Shown here one piece after another: positions 10,201-18,345 of a stretch of DNA of 57,550 nucleotides (its first letter is position 1; each line of letters starts with the position of its first letter). This stretch comes from Oscillospiraceae bacterium (lineage in GTDB: Bacteria > Bacillota > Clostridia > Oscillospirales > Ruminococcaceae). The stretch covers positions 1 through 57,550 of the forward strand of contig JAFTVU010000024.1 in NCBI GenBank assembly GCA_017465665.1. The letters are read 5' to 3'. The position numbers were made by a program, and so were the translations under genes. The notes under the pieces are model-generated. The model saw only the letters and a program-made list of their open reading frames with translations. It searched no databases and was not told the origin of the DNA.

Positions 10201-11829
10201 TCACAGAATAGTCTTTTGGAAGTCCTCAACGACAGCTTCGATGAGGAACGGCTTATCGGATGCTATCATGCGGTCAACTGCATCCTCTGCCTTTTCGGGA
10301 TCGTCAACAAGCACGCTTTCAATGCCGTAGGCGGCAGCAATTGCGGTAAAATCGGGACTTCCATCCAGTGCTACCGCTGTAAGTCTGTTCTGATAGCCGC
10401 GTTCCTGCAGCTCTCTTACCATACCGAGGTAGTTATTTTTCATCACAACGACCTTGATATTTATGCCATGCTGTAGCGCTGTTGCAAGCTCCATCATCTG
10501 CATCTGGAACGAGCCGTCGCCACAGACCGCAACTACTTCCTTTTCGGGGCAGGCTGCCTTTGCGCCTATAGCGGCAGGTATGGAATATCCCATAGTGCCC
10601 ATGCCGCCTGAGGTAAGGAAGCGTCCGCCGTGGAAAGTGATATTTGCTGCTGTCCATATCTGATTCTGACCAACGTCGGCAACGACTATGGAATCATCGG
10701 GCAGAGCCTTATCCAGCGTCCTGATGAACTGCTTTGGGTTGACATAGCCATCGTGAGCGGGCGTTATCGGTTTATCAAAGCGGTTAGCGTCCAGCTCAGC
10801 CAGCCATTCGGTATGGGTCATCGGGGATCTTACAGCCTCCAGCAGCTGACCCAGCACCAGAGTAAGGTCGCCAACTATAGGAATATCCGCTGCAAGATTC
10901 TTTCCGATCTCGGCAGGGTCGATATCGATATGTATTACAGTAAGATCATGGCGCTGCTCCATCGCTGATATAGCGCGGTCGCCAACTCTTGCACCGAGAA
11001 GTATCAAAGTATCGCAGTGATTTACAGCGTAATTTGCGGACTTGCAGCCGTGCATTCCCAGCATACCGAAATATCTGGGGGAATCCGTAGGCATTGCGCC
11101 AAGACCCATCATAGTGGAGACAACAGGAATATCTGTCAGCTCAGAGAATCTGCGCATAAGCTCTGCTCCGTTACCTGTGAACAGACCTCCGCCTGCACAG
11201 ATAAGCGGCTTTTCAGAATCAGCCAGCGCGTTTATTGCACGCTTGATCTGCTGACCGTTTCCGACGCTGCTGGGACGGTAGCTGCGGATATCCACGGTAT
11301 CGGGATATTCGAAGTTTATTTCCGCAAGCTGGACATCGTAGGGAATATCTATCAGCACAGGTCCGCATCTGCCACTGCCTGCGATGTAAAATGCCTCCTT
11401 GAATACTCTTGCGGTATCCTCAGGCTTTTTAAGCAGATAGCTGTGCTTTACAAAAGGCTCTGCGGAGCCTGTGATGTCTGCCTCCTGAAAAACATCCCTG
11501 CCTATCTGATCGGTGTTTACCTGTCCTGTGATGACTACCATAGGAATGCTGTCCATATAAGCGGTAGCAATAGCAGTGATAAGGTTCAGTGCGCCCGGAC
11601 CCGAAGTGGCGATAGCAACAGCAGGCTTGCCTGTCATACGGGCATAGCCGCTTGCTGCGTGACCTGCGTTCACCTCATGGCGGACAAGGATGTGCTTTAT
11701 ATCCGTATCATACAGTTCATCATAAAAAGGGCAGATGGCAGCGCCTGGATAACCGAAAACTGTGGATATGCCCTCAGCTTTCAGGCATTCAGTCATAGCC
11801 CTTGCGACCGTCATGCGGTTCGAGCTCAT
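10201..11829 (-). CDS. ilvB: Acetolactate synthase large (catalytic) subunit
   Basis: ThDP-dependent enzyme that condenses pyruvate with pyruvate or 2-oxobutyrate. 542 residues. The ThDP-activating glutamate lies in LVRHEVNAGHAASGYARMTG; the C-terminal ThDP-binding segment includes GDGSFQMQMMELATALQHG and KNNYLGMVRE. The start MSSNRMTVARAM (ATG at 11829) has AAAGGATG about 6 bases upstream; longer starts at 11838 and 11910 have no usable ribosome site. First gene of the ilvB-ilvN-ilvC operon and divergent from the SUF genes. Confidence 0.96.
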   Translation of the reverse strand: MSSNRMTVARAMTECLKAEGISTVFGYPGAAICPFYDELYDTDIKHILVRHEVNAGHAASGYARMTGKPAVAIATSGPGALNLITAIATAYMDSIPMVVITGQVNTDQIGRDVFQEADITGSAEPFVKHSYLLKKPEDTARVFKEAFYIAGSGRCGPVLIDIPYDVQLAEINFEYPDTVDIRSYRPSSVGNGQQIKRAINALADSEKPLICAGGGLFTGNGAELMRRFSELTDIPVVSTMMGLGAMPTDSPRYFGMLGMHGCKSANYAVNHCDTLILLGARVGDRAISAMEQRHDLTVIHIDIDPAEIGKNLAADIPIVGDLTLVLGQLLEAVRSPMTHTEWLAELDANRFDKPITPAHDGYVNPKQFIRTLDKALPDDSIVVADVGQNQIWTAANITFHGGRFLTSGGMGTMGYSIPAAIGAKAACPEKEVVAVCGDGSFQMQMMELATALQHGINIKVVVMKNNYLGMVRELQERGYQNRLTAVALDGSPDFTAIAAAYGIESVLVDDPEKAEDAVDRMIASDKPFLIEAVVEDFQKTIL

Positions 11830-11915
11830 GTATATCATCCTTTCGGAAGTGTAAGTGTAATGGTTTAAAGCGCTGCAGAGCGGAACGCATGACCGCTTGG
11901 CGCTATACATCTATA

Positions 11916-11944
11916 ATTATAACAAAAGCAGCAGCTGATGTCAA
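11916..11944 (-). promoter_or_regulatory. ilvB-ilvN-ilvC promoter
   Basis: On the minus strand, TTGACA (11944-11939), a 17-base spacer and TATAAT (11921-11916): both hexamers are perfect consensus. The leader is roughly 80 bases. I see no run of Leu/Val/Ile codons or T-box specifier structure in it. Confidence 0.85.
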
Positions 11945-12049
11945 GGGAAAAACAGGTATTTAACGGCTTTACTAACACCAAAAGTTTTGCGTTGGTTTCG
12001 GGCTTTTTGTGTATTGATACGATATACGAAGCCGCTGAATATTTTCGCC

Positions 12050-12079
12050 TTGACAAAGCATGATAAAATGTGGTAAGAT
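12050..12079 (+). promoter_or_regulatory. Candidate promoter for sufC-sufB
   Basis: TTGACA (12050-12055), 18-base spacer, TAAGAT (12074-12079), about 70 bases before the GTG start. The -10 box is imperfect. A second TTGACA at about 12111 has no matching -10. Confidence 0.5.
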
Positions 12080-12151
12080 ATTATATTGGAATGTGCCATC
12101 CGTTAAATTTTTGACATATTCCGATAAATTACCCCGAAAGGAGTTTTTTCT

Positions 12152-12877
12152 GTGCTTGAATTACAGGACTTAGTCTGGAAGCTGCCAAACGGCGAGCCGA
12201 TAATCAACGGCATAAGCTATAAGGCTACCAGCAAGCTGATAGTAGTAACAGGCCCTAACGGCGGCGGCAAGACCACTCTTGCTAAGCTGATCGCGGGCGT
12301 TGAAACTCCCGATGCAGGCAGGATCCTGCTTGACGGAGAGGATATTACAGATCTCAATATTACCGAGCGTGCAAGGAAAGGCGTAGCATACGCATTCCAG
12401 CAGCCCGTTCGTTTCAAGGGGCTCACAGTGCGTGATCTGCTTGAGCTTGCAGCGGGTGAAAAGATAAAGGAGACCTCCCTGTGCGAGCTGCTGGGCAAGG
12501 TCGGCTTATGCGCCGAGGAATACATCGACCGTGAGATGAGCACTGCACTTTCAGGCGGTGAGGCAAAGCGCATCGAGATCGCAACCGTTCTTGCGAGAAA
12601 AGCCAAGCTGTCCGTATTTGATGAGCCTGAGGCGGGTATCGATCTCTGGAGCTTTTCCAAGCTGGTCGAGACCTTTGAGGATATCCGCAGCAACACTGAG
12701 GGCACTCTGGTGGTGATCTCTCACCAGGAGCGCATACTCTCCATCGCTGATGAGATAATCGTTGTTGCAAACGGTAAGATAAGGACCGCAGGTCCGCGTG
12801 AGGAGATACTTCCAGCGCTGCTCAAGGGCGAGTATACCTGCTCTTGCCCCAGAAGGAACGGAGGTGCTTGTCTGTAA
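12152..12877 (+). CDS. sufC: SufC-like Fe-S assembly ATPase
   Basis: ABC-type soluble ATPase that partners a SufB/D-like scaffold in Fe-S cluster assembly. 241 residues. Walker A is GPNGGGKTTLAKLIAG, the signature LSGGEAKRIEIA, Walker B LSVFDEPEAGIDLWS; SGGE.KR is typical of SufC rather than a transporter ATPase, and no permease is nearby. The start is GTG with AAAGGAG 8 bases upstream. The C-terminus carries a small cysteine cluster (C230, C232, C240) not part of the usual SufC core. The stop overlaps the next start (TAATG). Confidence 0.88.
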   Translation: MLELQDLVWKLPNGEPIINGISYKATSKLIVVTGPNGGGKTTLAKLIAGVETPDAGRILLDGEDITDLNITERARKGVAYAFQQPVRFKGLTVRDLLELAAGEKIKETSLCELLGKVGLCAEEYIDREMSTALSGGEAKRIEIATVLARKAKLSVFDEPEAGIDLWSFSKLVETFEDIRSNTEGTLVVISHQERILSIADEIIVVANGKIRTAGPREEILPALLKGEYTCSCPRRNGGACL

Positions 12878-13821
12878 TGAGCGATATCATGAACGTTAAT
12901 TTCAACGATATAACAGGCGATCTGCTGAAGATGATCGCAGATTATGACGGAACAGAGTTCAAGGGCGCATACAATATCCGTCAGGATAGCCAGTGTGCAG
13001 GCCGCAAGTCCTCTGAAAACGTTACTATCGAGCCTAAGACGGACAACCCCGGCATCGTGATAACCGTAAAGCCCAACACCAAGGGCGAAACGGTGTTTAT
13101 TCCTGCGTGTGTAACTCACAGTGATGTGGATGATCTCGTATACAATGATTTCTACATTGGCGAGGGCGCAGATGTTGTTATCGTTGCAGGATGCGGCGTA
13201 CACAGCGACGGCGAGGAAACTGCACGTCATAACGGTATACATCGCTTTTTCCTTGCAAAGGACAGTAAGGTGCTCTACAAGGAAAAGCATGTGGGAACAG
13301 GCTCAGGCAAGGGTCTGAAGAAGATCGATCCCGTGACCGATTGCTATCTTGAGGAGAACTCCCGTCTTGAGATGGATACTATCCAGCTTGGAGGAGTTGA
13401 CCGTTCCACCAGAAACACATCTGCTGTTCTCGGAAAGAACGCGAAGATTATCGTACGCGAGCGTATCATGACCGACGGCGATGAGACGGCTGTCACAAAC
13501 TTCAAGGTACAGCTCAATGGCGAGGATTCGGGTGCGGATCTTGTATCCCGTTCCGTTGCAAAGGGCAATTCTCATCAGGAATTCTATTCTCTGGTAGAGG
13601 GTAACAACCGCTGCACAGGTCACTCTGCATGTGACGCTATACTTGCGGAGAACGGCACTGTTGATGCTCAGCCTGCGCTTAATGCAAGTCATGTTGACGC
13701 GGCGCTCATCCATGAGGCAGCTATCGGAAAGATCGCAGGTGAACAGCTGATGAAGCTGAGGACTCTGGGTCTTACCGAGGAGGAGGCAGAAGCAAAGATA
13801 ATCGAGGGCTTCCTCAAATAA
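12877..13821 (+). CDS. sufB: SufB/SufD-like Fe-S scaffold, minimal SUF type
   Basis: Beta-helical scaffold of the SufBD family, expected to bind SufC and carry nascent clusters. 314 residues, much shorter than SufB of the full system (about 465), and it has no SufD, SufS or SufU beside it; this matches the two-gene minimal SUF-like (SMS) arrangement of some anaerobes and archaea. Family-like stretches include GADVVIVAGCGVHS, ARHNGIHRFFLAKDSKVLYKEKHVG and GHSACDAILAENGTVDAQPALNASHVDAALIHEAAIGKI near the end. The start at 12877 overlaps the sufC stop; GGAGGTG lies about 11 bases upstream. Confidence 0.85.
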   Translation: MSDIMNVNFNDITGDLLKMIADYDGTEFKGAYNIRQDSQCAGRKSSENVTIEPKTDNPGIVITVKPNTKGETVFIPACVTHSDVDDLVYNDFYIGEGADVVIVAGCGVHSDGEETARHNGIHRFFLAKDSKVLYKEKHVGTGSGKGLKKIDPVTDCYLEENSRLEMDTIQLGGVDRSTRNTSAVLGKNAKIIVRERIMTDGDETAVTNFKVQLNGEDSGADLVSRSVAKGNSHQEFYSLVEGNNRCTGHSACDAILAENGTVDAQPALNASHVDAALIHEAAIGKIAGEQLMKLRTLGLTEEEAEAKIIEGFLK

Positions 13822-13832
13822 GAGATACCACC

Positions 13833-13862
13833 AACCGCCTTGACCACGTCAGGGCGGTTTTT
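13833..13862 (+). terminator. Terminator of the sufC-sufB operon
   Basis: 12-bp stem AACCGCCTTGAC / GTCAGGGCGGTT (one G-T pair) with a CAC loop, followed by TTT. Confidence 0.85.
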
Positions 13863-13944
13863 GTATCGGCACGTGATTTGTCGATTTTACCAACTTCTAT
13901 CAACCTTTTGTCGGAAAAATTTCAGTAAATGTTCACTTAAACGG

Positions 13945-13974
13945 TTTGCATTTTAGCGGATTGTATGCTATAAT
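13945..13974 (+). promoter_or_regulatory. hpt-ftsH promoter
   Basis: TTTGCA (13945-13950), 18-base spacer, TATAAT (13969-13974), about 40 bases before the hpt start. Confidence 0.65.
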
Positions 13975-14015
13975 ATAATCTGTGTATTTTTAATGAATAT
14001 TAAGGAGTGAAGATC

Positions 14016-14561
14016 ATGTATCTCCCCTATGAAGTTGAAAAGGTACTCGTTTCCGAGGAAGAGATCAAAGCAAAGGTAAAGGAGCTTGGAAAGCTGCTTA
14101 CTGAGGAGTATAAGGATAAAAATCCGCTAATGCTCTGTGTGCTCAAAGGTTCGGTGGTATTCTATGCCGATCTTATCCGCGCTATGGAGTGTCCTGTGGA
14201 GATAGATTTCATCCGTGCTTCCAGCTATGGCAGCGGCACTGTTAGCGGCGGAAAGGTGAATTTTTCTGTTGGCGCTCATGTTGAGATCGAGGGCAGGGAT
14301 GTTGTTCTTGTTGAGGATATACTGGATACCGCAAGAACACTGTACACCGTAAAGAGTGAGATGCTCAGAAGCAACCCGAAGTCTCTTAAGATAGTTACGC
14401 TTCTGGATAAGCCGTCCAGACGTGTTGTGAAGGGCTTTACGGCAGATTACACAGGCTTTGCGATAGAGGATCATTTCGTTGTTGGTTATGGTCTTGATTA
14501 TGCAGAGCGTTTCAGAAATCTTCCGTATGTCGGCATCCTGAAACCTGAAGTGTATTCGTAA
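14016..14561 (+). CDS. hpt: Hypoxanthine phosphoribosyltransferase
   Basis: Purine salvage enzyme making IMP (and often GMP) from free base and PRPP. 181 residues. The PRPP-binding loop is VVLVEDILDTARTL, and the N-terminal substrate loop region LKGSVVFYADLIRAM and the later LLDKPSRRV segment match the family. The ATG at 14016 is 8 bases after AAGGAG; a GTG at 14007 lies inside that site and is rejected. ftsH follows 67 bases later, the usual Firmicutes pairing, probably on the same mRNA. Confidence 0.95.
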   Translation: MYLPYEVEKVLVSEEEIKAKVKELGKLLTEEYKDKNPLMLCVLKGSVVFYADLIRAMECPVEIDFIRASSYGSGTVSGGKVNFSVGAHVEIEGRDVVLVEDILDTARTLYTVKSEMLRSNPKSLKIVTLLDKPSRRVVKGFTADYTGFAIEDHFVVGYGLDYAERFRNLPYVGILKPEVYS

Positions 14562-14628
14562 TACATAATTTCATAAAAACGGTAAAACATAATCCAAGAA
14601 ATTTCCTGTTTTCGGAAAGGCGGTTTAA

Positions 14629-16614
14629 ATGCAGTCAAACAAATTCAGAAGCATAATCATTTATTTTCTCGTGATCTTCCTGCTTATATTCGGACTGGTA
14701 GCAGTGCTGAATATGACCAGCGGCGCGGGAACCAAGACCACTCCCTATTCTCAGGTGATCGCAGAGTTCGATAACCTGAACGTTTCGGAGTATGTGCTTG
14801 ATCTCGGCAGCGGCGAGCTTGCATATAAGATCAAGGGTGAGACCGAGTTCAAGGGCTACACAGTTCCTAATGTCAACATCTTCCTTAACGATATCAATAC
14901 AGGCTACACCGAAAGCGGTGAGCTTGCTACCTACCGTGTACGCTACAATGAGGTGAATGAAGTAAAGCTGGTGGAGGATTACATCCCCATCGCTGATAAT
15001 ACGTTCCTCACAGCTGTGCTGCCTTATCTGCTGCTTATCGGCATCATGATAATCTTTACAGTAGTTATCATGCGTTCTTCCGCAGGCGGCGGCAAGATGA
15101 GCACTTTCTCCAAGGCAAATGTACGTCATCAGAGCGGCAAGAAAGTGACTTTCAACGATGTTGCGGGCGCTGATGAGGAAAAGCAGGAGCTTATTGAGAT
15201 CGTTGACTTCCTGAAGAACCCCGGCAAATACCGTGAGATCGGTGCAAGAGTACCGCGCGGCGTGCTGCTCGTAGGCCCTCCCGGAACAGGTAAGACACTG
15301 CTTGCCAAGGCTGTTGCGGGTGAGGCAGGCGCTCCGTTCTTCTCTATTTCAGGTTCTGATTTCGTTGAGATGTTCGTTGGTGTCGGTGCATCCAGAGTCC
15401 GTGATCTGTTCGATCAGGCAAAGAAGCACACGCCCGCTATCATCTTCATTGATGAGATAGACGCTGTCGGCAGACGCAGAGGCGCAGGTCTCGGCGGCGG
15501 TCACGATGAGCGTGAGCAGACTCTCAACCAGCTTCTTGTTGAGATGGACGGCTTTACAGAGAATGAAAATATCATTGTAATGGCGGCTACGAACCGCCGT
15601 GATATCCTCGATCCTGCGCTGCTGCGTCCCGGTCGTTTTGACAGACAGATCACCGTAAACTACCCTGATATCAAGGGTAGAGAGGAGATACTGAAGGTTC
15701 ACACTAGAAACAAGAATATCGGCCCCGATGTGGATCTCAAGACCATTGCTGCTACCACTGCAGGCTTTACAGGAGCTGACCTTGAAAACCTTGTCAACGA
15801 GGCTGCGCTGCTTGCTGCACGCGAGAACAGAAAGGCTGTTACCAGAAAGGATATCGAGGAGGCTACTATCAAGGTAGTTGCAGGACCCGAGAAGAAATCC
15901 AGAGTCATCGACGAGGAGGATAAGCGCATCACAGCTTATCACGAGGCTGGTCACGCAGTTGTTACGATGTTCTGTCCCACACAGGATAAGGTGCATCACG
16001 TTTCCATCATCCCCAGAGGCATGGCGGCTGGCTTTACGATGCATCTGCCTGAGAACGACAATCGTCACGTTTCCCGTACACGCATGAAGGAGCAGATAGT
16101 CGTTCTGCTTGGCGGACGTGCGGCGGAGAAGATCGTGCTGGATGATATCTGCACAGGTGCTTCCAATGATATCGAGCGTGCTACGAATGTGGCAAGGGAT
16201 ATGGTCACCCGTTACGGCTTCTCTGAGAAGTTGGGTACTATCATGTATGGTCAGGACAGCGATGAGGTGTTCCTTGGCAGGGATTACTCTCACGGCAGGA
16301 ATTACTCTGAGAACGTTGCCGCACAGATCGATGACGAGGTGCGTGCATTTGTTGAAGAGGGTATGGAGAGAGCTGAATCCATCCTCACCGAGCACCGTGA
16401 TCTGCTTGAAAAGTGCGCTCAGTACCTTATCAAGTTTGAGAAGATCGAGGGCAAGGATTTCTACGATCTGATGGAGGGAAGAATGGATATCGACGGCAAC
16501 AAGATCTTCCTTGATGCTGAAGACACAGCTTCTTCCGCAGAAACAGAGGGTGTAGCAGAGGATACTCTGACATCCGATGAAAAGTCTGTTCTCGACGATA
16601 ATTCCGAGGAATAA
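14629..16614 (+). CDS. ftsH: ATP-dependent zinc metalloprotease FtsH
   Basis: Membrane-anchored AAA+ protease that degrades misfolded membrane and regulatory proteins. 661 residues. A transmembrane helix near residues 8-28, an extracytoplasmic domain and a second helix near 126-148 precede the AAA module: Walker A GPPGTGKT from residue 216, Walker [34 protein letters not shown]. The zinc site is HEAGH (438-442). The C-terminal tail is acidic. GAAAGG precedes the ATG. Complete and typical. Confidence 0.97.
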   Translation: MQSNKFRSIIIYFLVIFLLIFGLVAVLNMTSGAGTKTTPYSQVIAEFDNLNVSEYVLDLGSGELAYKIKGETEFKGYTVPNVNIFLNDINTGYTESGELATYRVRYNEVNEVKLVEDYIPIADNTFLTAVLPYLLLIGIMIIFTVVIMRSSAGGGKMSTFSKANVRHQSGKKVTFNDVAGADEEKQELIEIVDFLKNPGKYREIGARVPRGVLLVGPPGTGKTLLAKAVAGEAGAPFFSISGSDFVEMFVGVGASRVRDLFDQAKKHTPAIIFIDEIDAVGRRRGAGLGGGHDEREQTLNQLLVEMDGFTENENIIVMAATNRRDILDPALLRPGRFDRQITVNYPDIKGREEILKVHTRNKNIGPDVDLKTIAATTAGFTGADLENLVNEAALLAARENRKAVTRKDIEEATIKVVAGPEKKSRVIDEEDKRITAYHEAGHAVVTMFCPTQDKVHHVSIIPRGMAAGFTMHLPENDNRHVSRTRMKEQIVVLLGGRAAEKIVLDDICTGASNDIERATNVARDMVTRYGFSEKLGTIMYGQDSDEVFLGRDYSHGRNYSENVAAQIDDEVRAFVEEGMERAESILTEHRDLLEKCAQYLIKFEKIEGKDFYDLMEGRMDIDGNKIFLDAEDTASSAETEGVAEDTLTSDEKSVLDDNSEE

Positions 16615-16625
16615 AAAGAACAAAG

Positions 16626-16661
16626 ATCCGTCACACGGCGCATCCGTGGGGCGGATTTTTT
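16626..16661 (+). terminator. ftsH terminator
   Basis: ATCCGT (16626-16631) pairs with GCGGAT (16651-16656) outside an inner CACGG / CCGTG stem, followed by six T residues ending at 16661. Confidence 0.75.
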
Positions 16662-16683
16662 GAGGTATACGGAGGTAATTATA

Positions 16684-17106
16684 TTGGCACTTGAGTTTAT
16701 AGACGAAGCTCCATCCCTGGAGGAATACAAGGAGATGCGCAGGTTGGTGAACTTCATGGTGCTGTCCGACAGGATAGCTTCAAATGTTCTGAACAACGCC
16801 TATCATATCACATGCGTGCGCGATAACGGAAGATGTATCGGTATGATACGTGTTCTTTCCGATGGCGGTTATGCGAATTTCATTACGGATGTAATAGTTA
16901 TTCCTGAGTATCAGCATCGTGGAATAGGTACACAGCTCATGCACAGAACGATGGATTATATGCGCTCCACCCTTGAGGAGGGCGAGAAGATAGCGCTGTA
17001 CCTTATGTCCGCTACAGGCAGAGAGCCGTTTTATCGTCAGTTCGGTTTCAGAGACCGTCCTAACGAGCTGCTTGGTGCGGGGATGAGTCAATGGTTGGTT
17101 AAATGA
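16684..17106 (+). CDS. GNAT family N-acetyltransferase
   Basis: Acetyl-CoA-dependent acetyltransferase; substrate unknown. 140 residues. The acetyl-CoA pyrophosphate loop is VIPEYQHRGIGTQLM, preceded by the IGMIRVLSDGGYANFITDVIV beta strands and followed by ATGREPFYRQFGFRDRP, the typical motif B end. A TTG start at 16684 is preferred because GGAGG (16671-16675) is 8 bases upstream. The stop codon lies inside a perfect 12-bp palindrome that begins the hairpin repeat block, so the last few residues may be repeat-derived. Confidence 0.85.
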   Translation: MALEFIDEAPSLEEYKEMRRLVNFMVLSDRIASNVLNNAYHITCVRDNGRCIGMIRVLSDGGYANFITDVIVIPEYQHRGIGTQLMHRTMDYMRSTLEEGEKIALYLMSATGREPFYRQFGFRDRPNELLGAGMSQWLVK

Positions 17107-17123
17107 CCTTCGGTCATTTAACC
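17097..17123. repeat. Perfect palindrome over the GNAT stop codon
   Basis: GGTTAAATGACC (17097-17108) and GGTCATTTAACC (17112-17123) with a TTC loop. It contains the GNAT stop (17104-17106) and could act as its terminator. It opens the hairpin-rich block. Confidence 0.85.
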
Positions 17124-17251
17124 GACTTTTCCGTTTCCAATTCCCCTTAAGGGAATTGGATTTTGCTGCGCAAAACCACTCCAAAGTTAAAGCGGAACAC
17201 CGCCATAGGGTCAATCGCTTTGCGATTATTTCTCCGACTTTGCCCTTTCGC
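17117..17251. repeat. 135-base direct repeat, copy A, with paired hairpin module
   Basis: 131 of 135 bases match copy B at 17336-17470. Hairpins within it: CCAATTCCC / GGGAATTGG (17137-17159), TTTTGC-TGC-GCAAAA (17161-17175), GCGG-AACA-CCGC (17192-17203) and AATCGC-TTT-GCGATT (17212-17226). An outer CAAAGT / ACTTTG pairing brackets the latter two. A minus-strand open frame over both copies repeats the same peptide and looks like a by-product, not a gene. Confidence 0.9.
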
Positions 17252-17287
17252 TGACGGAGGGTCAGCGATTTCGCTTCGCGAAACCAC
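17249..17287. repeat. Paired hairpin module, copy E
   Basis: CGCTGAC (17249-17255) / GTCAGCG (17261-17267), then directly ATTTCGC-TTC-GCGAAACCAC. It has the same two-hairpin plan as copies A-D but different stem-1 bases with pairing preserved. Confidence 0.75.
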
Positions 17288-17335
17288 GGCAAAGTGATCT
17301 GGCTGCGTATCGATAATGAAAATGCGGAGCAATTG

Positions 17336-17470
17336 TTTAACCGACTTTTCCGTTTCCAATTCCCCTTAAGGGAATTGGATTTTGCTGCACAAAACCACTC
17401 CAAAGTTAAAGCAGAACACCGCCATAGGGTCAATCACTTTGCGATTATTTCTCCAACTTTGCCCTTTCGC
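17336..17470. repeat. 135-base direct repeat, copy B
   Basis: Second copy, 219 bases after copy A. The four differences (17389, 17413, 17436, 17455) are all G in A and A in B, and each is the G of a CpG in copy A. The first three each break a hairpin base pair that copy A keeps. Confidence 0.9.
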
Positions 17471-17471
17471 A

Positions 17472-17559
17472 GTGTGCCCGCAAGCGGTCACCCTGCAAAC
17501 TTCGTTTCGCTTTTCCCTTATGGAAAAGCGATTTTGCTACGCAAAACCACTGCGTTTGC
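17472..17559. repeat. Paired hairpin module, copy C (full-length type)
   Basis: A GTG...CAC hairpin (17472-17491) is followed by an outer GCAAAC (17495-17500) / GTTTGC (17554-17559) pair. Inside are CGCTTTTCC / GGAAAAGCG (17508-17530) and TTTTGC-TAC-GCAAAA (17532-17546). The whole layout recurs at 56780-56868. Confidence 0.8.
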
Positions 17560-17632
17560 CTGTGGAGTAATGCCAATGGCGATTTGCTGCATCGGCATTA
17601 TACAACGGTGTTAAAAGCCCTTTCCAAAACTG

Positions 17633-17661
17633 TTGACAAATCCACTGTTATGTGCTATTAT
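17633..17661 (+). promoter_or_regulatory. Promoter of the zinc-ribbon membrane protein gene
   Basis: TTGACA (17633-17638), 17-base spacer, TATTAT (17656-17661). Strong match, just downstream of the repeat block; leader of about 85 bases. Confidence 0.75.
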
Positions 17662-17674
17662 ATAAAAGTGTAGG

Positions 17675-17731
17675 AATATGCCTTTTCCGGGTGGTTCCTG
17701 TCGTGGTGCGGACGATCTCCGCTGGTATATT
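17675..17731 (+). promoter_or_regulatory. Structured 5' leader, possible regulatory RNA
   Basis: Closing stem AATATGCC (17675-17682) / GGTATATT (17724-17731) with one G-T pair, and an inner GCGGA / TCCGC hairpin (17708-17722). It ends 22 bases before the start codon. I do not recognise a riboswitch class. Confidence 0.35.
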
Positions 17732-17753
17732 ACATAAATTGTGAGGTAATAAT

Positions 17754-18332
17754 ATGGAAAGATTTTGTCATAAGTGTGGCTCTCTCGTAACAGGCACAGG
17801 CGCTTTCTGTCCTCTTTGCGGCGAGGCTATGGAGCTTAACACAAACAGCAGCGTTAATCTCAATAAGCCCAGTGACGCGGCTTTCGGTGCTGCTAATAAC
17901 AACGATGTAATGCCCACAGGCGCAGGCAATCCTGCTCCCCAGAGCATTCCTGTTACTCCTGCAGCTGCTCCTGCTCAGAGCTATGGTGCAAGCACAGCAT
18001 ATGCTCAGCAGCCTGCTCCCAATGCAGCGCCTTATCCTGCACAGCCCACAACTACTGTTTACAATACATACAACACAGCTCCTGTTCAGAAGCACATGAC
18101 TACAGGTCAGTGGGTGCTCACAACATTCCTGTCCGGTCTTGGTATCATCGGTCTTATCCTGTTGTTCGTATGGGCTTTCGGTGATAATGAGTATCCCGAC
18201 AAGAAGACCTATGCGCGTGCTATGCTGATCTGGCAGCTGGTTGCAGTTATACTTGTGATCCTGTATATCATAATCATTGCTGTCATCGGCGTAAGCTTCG
18301 GAGCGATGATGAACGAGGGCTATTACTATTAA
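17754..18332 (+). CDS. Zinc-ribbon membrane protein, unknown function
   Basis: 192 residues. The N-terminus holds one zinc ribbon (C5, C8, C19, C22: CxxC-x10-CxxC). A proline/alanine/glutamine-rich linker (about residues 45-115) probably disordered follows, then two hydrophobic segments near 120-142 and 160-185. The layout, a cytosolic zinc ribbon tethered through a flexible linker to a small membrane domain, is common in Firmicutes and has no assigned role. It has its own strong promoter and a folded leader. The next gene begins 13 bases after its stop and could be co-transcribed. Confidence 0.75.
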   Translation: MERFCHKCGSLVTGTGAFCPLCGEAMELNTNSSVNLNKPSDAAFGAANNNDVMPTGAGNPAPQSIPVTPAAAPAQSYGASTAYAQQPAPNAAPYPAQPTTTVYNTYNTAPVQKHMTTGQWVLTTFLSGLGIIGLILLFVWAFGDNEYPDKKTYARAMLIWQLVAVILVILYIIIIAVIGVSFGAMMNEGYYY

Positions 18333-18345
18333 TTAAAAGGTGCAA

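Larger units (their letters stand above)
11830..12151. other. Divergent intergenic region ilvB / sufC
   Basis: About 320 bases that hold the ilv promoter (minus strand) and the sufC promoter (plus strand). About 105 bases separate the two -35 boxes, room for a shared regulator. No gene or riboswitch is recognisable. Confidence 0.6.
17124..17632. other. Non-coding hairpin-rich region between the GNAT and zinc-ribbon genes
   Basis: About 500 bases with no credible gene on either strand. Besides copies A, E, B and C there is TAATGCC / GGCATTA (about 17568-17601). No transposase and no flanking target duplication is seen here. Confidence 0.7.

Noticed and set aside
11830-11910. Leader peptide or T-box before ilvB
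   Set aside because: A frame from 11910 is in phase with ilvB but has no ribosome site, no run of branched-chain codons and no T-box sequence.
16780-17433. Minus-strand 217-codon open frame with an internal repeated peptide
   Set aside because: It runs antisense to the GNAT gene and through both 135-base repeats; no ribosome site or family, and the peptide repeat only reflects the DNA repeat.
17117-17470. CRISPR-like direct repeats
   Set aside because: Only two copies, 135 bases long, 84 bases apart, with no further units and no cas genes.
17675-17731. Known riboswitch (c-di-GMP, SAM, preQ1)
   Set aside because: None of the conserved core sequences I know is visible; kept only as a candidate folded leader.
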